DNA of 64,000 nucleotides. Origin: JAISDD01 sp031553935. Lineage in GTDB: Bacteria; Bacillota; Syntrophomonadia; Syntrophomonadales; Syntrophomonadaceae. Within the stretch, counting starts at the first letter, position 1, and the number at the start of each line of letters is the position of its first letter. Of this stretch, positions 63,244 to 64,000 are shown piece after piece. The stretch lies in the NCBI GenBank assembly GCA_031553935.1, contig JAVBKS010000009.1, positions 9,492-73,491 of the forward strand, read 5' to 3'. The notes under the pieces were generated by a model. The model ran no database searches and was not told the DNA's origin. It saw only the letters and a list, made by a program, of their open reading frames with translations. The position numbers and the translations under genes were made by a program.

Positions 63244-63253
63244 TTTCATACCT

Positions 63254-63607
63254 CTAATCAAAATATTTTTGCCGCGGAATAAGCTTAATATGATCTGGAT
63301 GATGCTCGTAGTTAAGACATTCAATGTACATTCCCAATGAATCAAACCTCCAGCCATTATCTATGGATTCAAATCCATTCGCTCGGGCAATACCAGCTAC
63401 CAACATTCTTATTACCGGCTGAATCCAGACTTCCCCTTCTCTGATATATGCCAGTTTCTTCTCCACCAAACCGTTTAAGTCGTCAATTTGCGATCTGTTC
63501 AAAACTTGTTTCACAAACGCAATTCCTGAATCACTAAGTTGGCTCGTATTCTGCAACAAAGTAAATAATTCATTTTTCGAGATGATAAAAGCGATCTCTA
63601 ATTCCAA
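63254..63607 (-). CDS. small type VII locus protein, DUF5081/EspG-like
   Basis: 117 aa, TTG start at 63607 nine bases behind GGAGG and 4 bases past the LytTR stop. A Met at 63676 in the same frame would overlap that gene by 65 bases. It is an alpha/beta protein (LEIAFIISKNELFTLLQ, VWIQPVIRMLVAGIARANGF, LYIP-like strands near the end). The size and place fit DUF5081-like proteins of Bacillota ESX loci, which resemble mycobacterial EspG chaperones. The assignment is tentative. Confidence 0.6.
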   Translation of the reverse strand: MELEIAFIISKNELFTLLQNTSQLSDSGIAFVKQVLNRSQIDDLNGLVEKKLAYIREGEVWIQPVIRMLVAGIARANGFESIDNGWRFDSLGMYIECLNYEHHPDHIKLIPRQKYFD

Positions 63608-63611
63608 TGGT

Positions 63612-64000
63612 TCAGGCCTCCAATATTTGCTGAATACTGTTTCGATACGTACGAGAAAGCGGTATTCGACATCCATCTTTTAACTTTATTGTCATGTCCG
63701 CAAAATGAACCGATTCGATTTTGTCAAGATTTACAATGAAACTTCGATGGCAACGCGCGAATCTATTCGGCAATTTCTTACTTATATTATCCAATGAGTC
63801 ATAAAAGGAGATTTCTTGCCCACAAGTTCTCAAGCAAACTTTTTTTCTTATAGACTCAAAAAACAAAATGTCATTTAGAAAAACCCTATAATGGTCAGTT
63901 TTTATTTTTATGCTAAATGTTCCTTCTGATGCTGATTCTCCCAATCTATTCAGCTCATACACAAGCTCATTTAATAAATCTCTTAGCTGTCTGTTATTCA
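63612..64000 (-). CDS. LytTR-family response regulator (C-terminal part)
   Basis: The frame runs open to the right edge, so the N-terminus (probably a receiver domain) is missing. Visible: a linker (NNRQLRDLLNELVYEL) and a LytTR DNA-binding domain, with DHYRVFLNDILFFES, KKVCLRTCGQEISFYDSLD, FARCHRSFIVNLDKIE and RIPLSRTYRN. AgrA/ComE-type regulators of this class control cell-density or secretion genes. It immediately precedes the type VII genes and is the likely regulator of them. Confidence 0.88.
   Translation of the reverse strand, partial: NNRQLRDLLNELVYELNRLGESASEGTFSIKIKTDHYRVFLNDILFFESIRKKVCLRTCGQEISFYDSLDNISKKLPNRFARCHRSFIVNLDKIESVHFADMTIKLKDGCRIPLSRTYRNSIQQILEA

Noticed and set aside
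1..64000. Prophage or integrative element boundaries
   Set aside because: No integrase, transposase, phage structural gene or flanking tRNA was seen; the 44-64 kb block looks like a secretion/signalling island without visible ends.

Overview
The window looks like chromosome of an anaerobic, endospore-forming member of the Bacillota (Clostridia or Negativicutes-like). The evidence is: low-GC coding with strong AGGAGG ribosome sites and many TTG/GTG starts; spore-associated genes (YheC/D-type ATP-grasp coat protein, a DUF1540 protein, a collagen-like exosporium-type protein with a glycosyltransferase); a sigI-rsgI pair; the acpS-nnr-alr-ndoAI-ndoA order typical of Bacillota; a WXG100/type VII secretion locus; and an apparent selenocysteine thioredoxin. 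The genus cannot be fixed from this sequence. No tRNA, rRNA, CRISPR array, transposase or integrase was seen.

Layout. 1-4 kb: the start of a lipoprotein beta-carbonic anhydrase, a non-coding stretch with two families of direct repeats, an unknown secreted protein and a drug-type MFS pump. 4-6 kb: a minus-strand operon of a class I amidotransferase-like hydrolase, an amidohydrolase and a tiny protein. 6-10.6 kb: the minus-strand housekeeping operon acpS-nnr-CBS-alr-ndoAI-ndoA. 10.8-17 kb: a lipoprotein, an MBL hydrolase, a YheC/D spore protein, DUF1540, then an acyl-CoA-synthetase-like gene followed by a class-III PhaC-like gene. 17.4-19.6 kb: exonuclease III, then a thioredoxin-like gene with an in-frame TGA at the first position of its CxxC motif, a SECIS-like hairpin just after it, and a one-base overlap with ccdA. 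19.8-22.7 kb: collagen-like protein and glycosyltransferase. 22.8-27 kb: VUT-family transporter, chemoreceptor and orphan histidine kinase. 27.2-34.4 kb: MarR, HlyD and a heterodimeric ABC exporter; DUF2157/GDYXXLXY pair; a small protein. 34.4-40 kb: radical SAM/B12 protein, XRE/DUF2975 pair, an unknown secreted protein and sigI-rsgI. 40.1-41.8 kb: an Lsa-type ABC-F resistance gene behind a leader that reads as a ribosome-mediated attenuator. 42-44.4 kb: VapBC and a CAP-domain protein.

44.4-64 kb is a long, almost entirely minus-strand accessory block. Transcription runs from a LytTR regulator (cut by the right edge) through a small DUF5081-like protein, a YukD/EsaB-like ubiquitin fold, a 532-aa membrane protein, two DUF4176 proteins, about six WXG100-class proteins and a possible effector. 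It continues into a WG-repeat protein, several zinc-ribbon membrane proteins, a PP2C phosphatase, a Ser/Thr kinase with a TPR ectodomain, and three paralogous membrane-TPR proteins with different C-terminal domains. The FtsK/SpoIIIE-type ATPase of type VII secretion is not in the window. Taken together this reads as a type VII secretion locus fused to a cell-surface signalling module.

Best leads: (1) the predicted selenocysteine thioredoxin coupled to CcdA; (2) the Lsa attenuator with its 6-codon leader peptide; (3) the WXG100/kinase/zinc-ribbon island, including a shared LPxDVFxV C-terminus and a perfect 34-bp palindrome inside the kinase gene; (4) a candidate sigma-I promoter before an unknown secreted protein; (5) the acyl-CoA-synthetase/PhaC-like pair with an altered nucleotide loop.
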